Of a stretch of 64,000 bases of DNA, positions 62,395 through 64,000 are shown piece by piece. The notes below the pieces were generated by a model, which ran no database searches, had not been told where the DNA came from, and saw only the letters and a program-made list of their open reading frames with translations. Source of the stretch: Nocardia acididurans (GTDB taxonomy: Bacteria; Actinomycetota; Actinomycetes; Mycobacteriales; Mycobacteriaceae); assembly GCF_016741815.1 (NCBI RefSeq), contig NZ_JAERRJ010000001.1, positions 434,001 through 498,000 on the forward strand, given 5' to 3'. The position numbers and the translations under genes were made by a program. Every line of letters starts with the position of its first letter. Position 1 is the first letter of the stretch.

Positions 62395-63261
62395 TCACGC
62401 CGGCGGGCCGACCCGCCGGAAGCGTACGGCCTGCCCGGGGCGGGCCTGCGCGACCGCGTCCACATCGGCATCCACCACCACGCCGATCACCGGGTAGCCG
62501 CCGGTGATCGGATGGTCGGCCAGGAACACCACCGGCCGGCCACTCGGCGGGACCTGGATCGAGCCCAGAGCCATTCCCTCGGTGGGCAATTCGCTCGCGA
62601 CGCGACGGCGCAGGGCGGGGCCGGAACGACGGTCCAGGCGGGCGCCGATCCGATCGGTGTCCTGCGAGACGGTCCAGTCGCCCTCGAAAAGCGCTGCGGC
62701 ATCGGTGAACCAGTCGTCGCGCGGGCCCGGCACCACATCGACCGTGACCAGGCCGTCCGCCGGTGGGGCCACCGGGGCCACATCGATCGGGGAGTAGGCG
62801 CGCGGGGGTTTGCCGATCGGGAGCAGATCGCCCGCGCACAACGGCTCCGGGCCGATACCGGACAGGGTGTCGCGACTGCGCGAACCCAGCACCGGCGGGA
62901 GGTCGATGCCGCCGCGCACCGCCACGTAGGCGCGCAGGCCGGACATGGCGTAACCCAGCCGAAGTCGTTGCCCCTCTTCGAGTTCCAGCACGCTGGCCGC
63001 ACCGACCGGGCGGCCGTCGATGGTGGCGGGAGCCGCCGCGCCCGTCACCGCGAGGGTGAGATGCCGTTCGGCCAGCAGCTCCACACCGCCCAGCAGCACC
63101 TCGATGGCGGCAGCGCCCTCGGCGTTGCCGACCAGGCGATTCGCCAGGCGGAGCGAAGCCCGATCCGCGGCCCCGGCCGCGCCCACACCCGAATCGAACC
63201 AGCCGGGACGGCCGAGATCCTGCACGGTTGCCAGCGGCCCGACCCGCTCCACCCGGATCAT
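62395..63261 (-). CDS. pxpC: 5-oxoprolinase subunit C (biotin-dependent carboxylase-like domain, KipA)
   Basis: 288 residues from ATG 63261, with GGAGG 7 bases upstream. Family motifs: VGPLATVQDLGRPGWFDSGV (the TxQDxGRxG start of PxpC/KipA proteins), GAADRASLRLANRLVGN, LAVTGAAAPATIDGRPV, AYVAVRGGIDLPPVLGSRSR and VFLADHPITGGYPVIGVVV. With PxpA and PxpB it forms the ATP-dependent 5-oxoprolinase that opens pyroglutamate to glutamate. PxpB lies just upstream (64-bp gap) on the same strand; pxpA is not in the window and may lie further on. Confidence 0.92.
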   Translation of the reverse strand: MIRVERVGPLATVQDLGRPGWFDSGVGAAGAADRASLRLANRLVGNAEGAAAIEVLLGGVELLAERHLTLAVTGAAAPATIDGRPVGAASVLELEEGQRLRLGYAMSGLRAYVAVRGGIDLPPVLGSRSRDTLSGIGPEPLCAGDLLPIGKPPRAYSPIDVAPVAPPADGLVTVDVVPGPRDDWFTDAAALFEGDWTVSQDTDRIGARLDRRSGPALRRRVASELPTEGMALGSIQVPPSGRPVVFLADHPITGGYPVIGVVVDADVDAVAQARPGQAVRFRRVGPPA

Positions 63262-63325
63262 CGGGCACCTCCGGAACCCGCTGTGCGCCAGGCGATATCG
63301 GGGCACACCCACGTCGGCACCGATC

Positions 63326-64000
63326 TCATGCCGGTCCCTCCCTCACGGTGAAACGGACACGGGTACCGGAGCGGATCAGGGCGGGCGGATCGCGGTCGAC
63401 GTCCCACAGGGTCAGGTCGGAGGTGCCGATCAGCTGCCAGCCGCCGGGACTGCGGCGGGGATAGACCGCCGAGAAGCCGCCGGCCAAGGCCACCGCGCCC
63501 GGCGGGATCGAGGTTCGCGACTGGGTGCGGCGAGGGACCGTCAGGCGGCCGTCGGGCGATTCCAGATAGCCGAAGCCCGGAGCGAAACCCACGAAGGCGC
63601 AACGCCATACGGTGCCGGTGTGCTGAGCGATCACCTCGGCGGGGGTGAGGCCGAGCAGGTCCGCCACCGCCTCCAGATCCGCGCCGTCGTAGCGGACCGG
63701 GATCAGCACCGGATCCGAACGCGCACCGTTGCCGCCCGCCACCTCGTCCGGGCGGTCCGCGGGGGACGGGCGCCAACCGGGGACGCGGCGGACTCCGGCC
63801 GGGACGCGCGCTTCGGATTCCAGGCGAGCCATGATCGTATGCACCTGCCGCCGGACCGAATCCGCGTCGCCGGGGGAGGACAGGATGAGCAGGACCGTTT
63901 CGGCCGCCGGGAGCACGTCCACGACACCGGCGGGGCGATCCCGCAGGGCCGCCACCAGTTCCGCCAGCAGGGCGCGCGACGGTGGGATCACCAGCAGCGC
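63326..64000 (-). CDS. pxpB: 5-oxoprolinase subunit B (KipI), truncated by window end
   Basis: 225 codons are visible and the frame is open to base 64000; the true start lies beyond. The GTG at 63991 (MIPPSRALLAELVAAL) is probably internal. Family motifs: VVDVLPAAETVLLILSSPG, the KipI signature HTGTVWRCAFVGFAPGFGYL, then RRTQSRTSIPPGAVALAG and YPRRSPGGWQLIGTSDLTLW. PxpB works with PxpA and PxpC to hydrolyse 5-oxoproline using ATP; the B. subtilis relative KipI also inhibits the sporulation kinase KinA. It is first of the pair in transcription order. Confidence 0.92.
   Translation of the reverse strand, partial: ALLVIPPSRALLAELVAALRDRPAGVVDVLPAAETVLLILSSPGDADSVRRQVHTIMARLESEARVPAGVRRVPGWRPSPADRPDEVAGGNGARSDPVLIPVRYDGADLEAVADLLGLTPAEVIAQHTGTVWRCAFVGFAPGFGYLESPDGRLTVPRRTQSRTSIPPGAVALAGGFSAVYPRRSPGGWQLIGTSDLTLWDVDRDPPALIRSGTRVRFTVREGPA

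Overview
The window is high-GC actinobacterial DNA from a mycolic-acid-containing relative of Nocardia or Rhodococcus. The evidence is a complete mce lipid-import operon, a KstR-type operator, mycothiol-linked and LppU-like proteins, XRE/DUF397 regulator pairs, an L,D-transpeptidase and DUF4185 proteins. I see no insertion sequence, phage gene, CRISPR array, rRNA or intact tRNA. The genus (Nocardia most likely) is inferred.

Layout, left part. 1-6028: the end of a GNAT acetyltransferase coupled to a channel-like membrane protein, facing a four-gene minus-strand operon that I recognise as the SCO2524-SCO2523-SCO2522-SCO2521 cassette, which has no known function and is built around a variant P-loop ATPase. 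6170-9139: a carbohydrate-type ABC importer without an ATPase. 9140-22218: mostly housekeeping and metabolic genes: a DNA glycosylase, a large FAD/Fe-S dehydrogenase, an ABC exporter, a methyltransferase with a His-rich N-terminus, a DinB2-type polymerase with an altered steric gate, a crotonase, a hydrolase, an AcuI-type reductase and an EEP nuclease. 22317-24756: Lon protease behind a HAIR-like operator.

Middle part. 24851-32964: an alcohol dehydrogenase, a Tat-exported phosphatase, a DUF445 membrane protein, a mycothiol-type DinB-fold protein, a secreted protein coupled to L-2-hydroxyglutarate oxidase, an SRPBCC protein and an RNase H. 33055-42613 (minus strand): yrbEA-yrbEB-mceA-F and an Mce-associated gene, almost all translationally coupled. 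The 454-bp AT-richer region upstream carries an exact match to the KstR consensus, so steroid-responsive control of this transporter is the main prediction there. A secreted S1 protease diverges from it.

Right part. 43800-47092: an LppU-like lipoprotein, a cytochrome P450, and an L,D-transpeptidase preceded by two CRP-like sites. 47259-51625: a complete four-gene sugar/glycerol-phosphate ABC importer whose ATPase might also power the first importer. 51636-58963: an M13 zinc protease, an XRE plus tandem-DUF397 pair, a small conserved protein, a DUF4190 membrane protein, a pirin, and a Nudix hydrolase coupled to an MFS exporter. 59188-62373: two tandem secreted DUF4185 paralogues, possible arabinan-cleaving enzymes, the first lacking a normal start codon. 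62395-64000: pxpC and the truncated pxpB of 5-oxoprolinase.

Most start sites were chosen from Shine-Dalgarno spacing or stop/start overlaps. Several genes have GTG starts, and two (15920, 47259) look leaderless. Family names rest on motif recognition without a database search.
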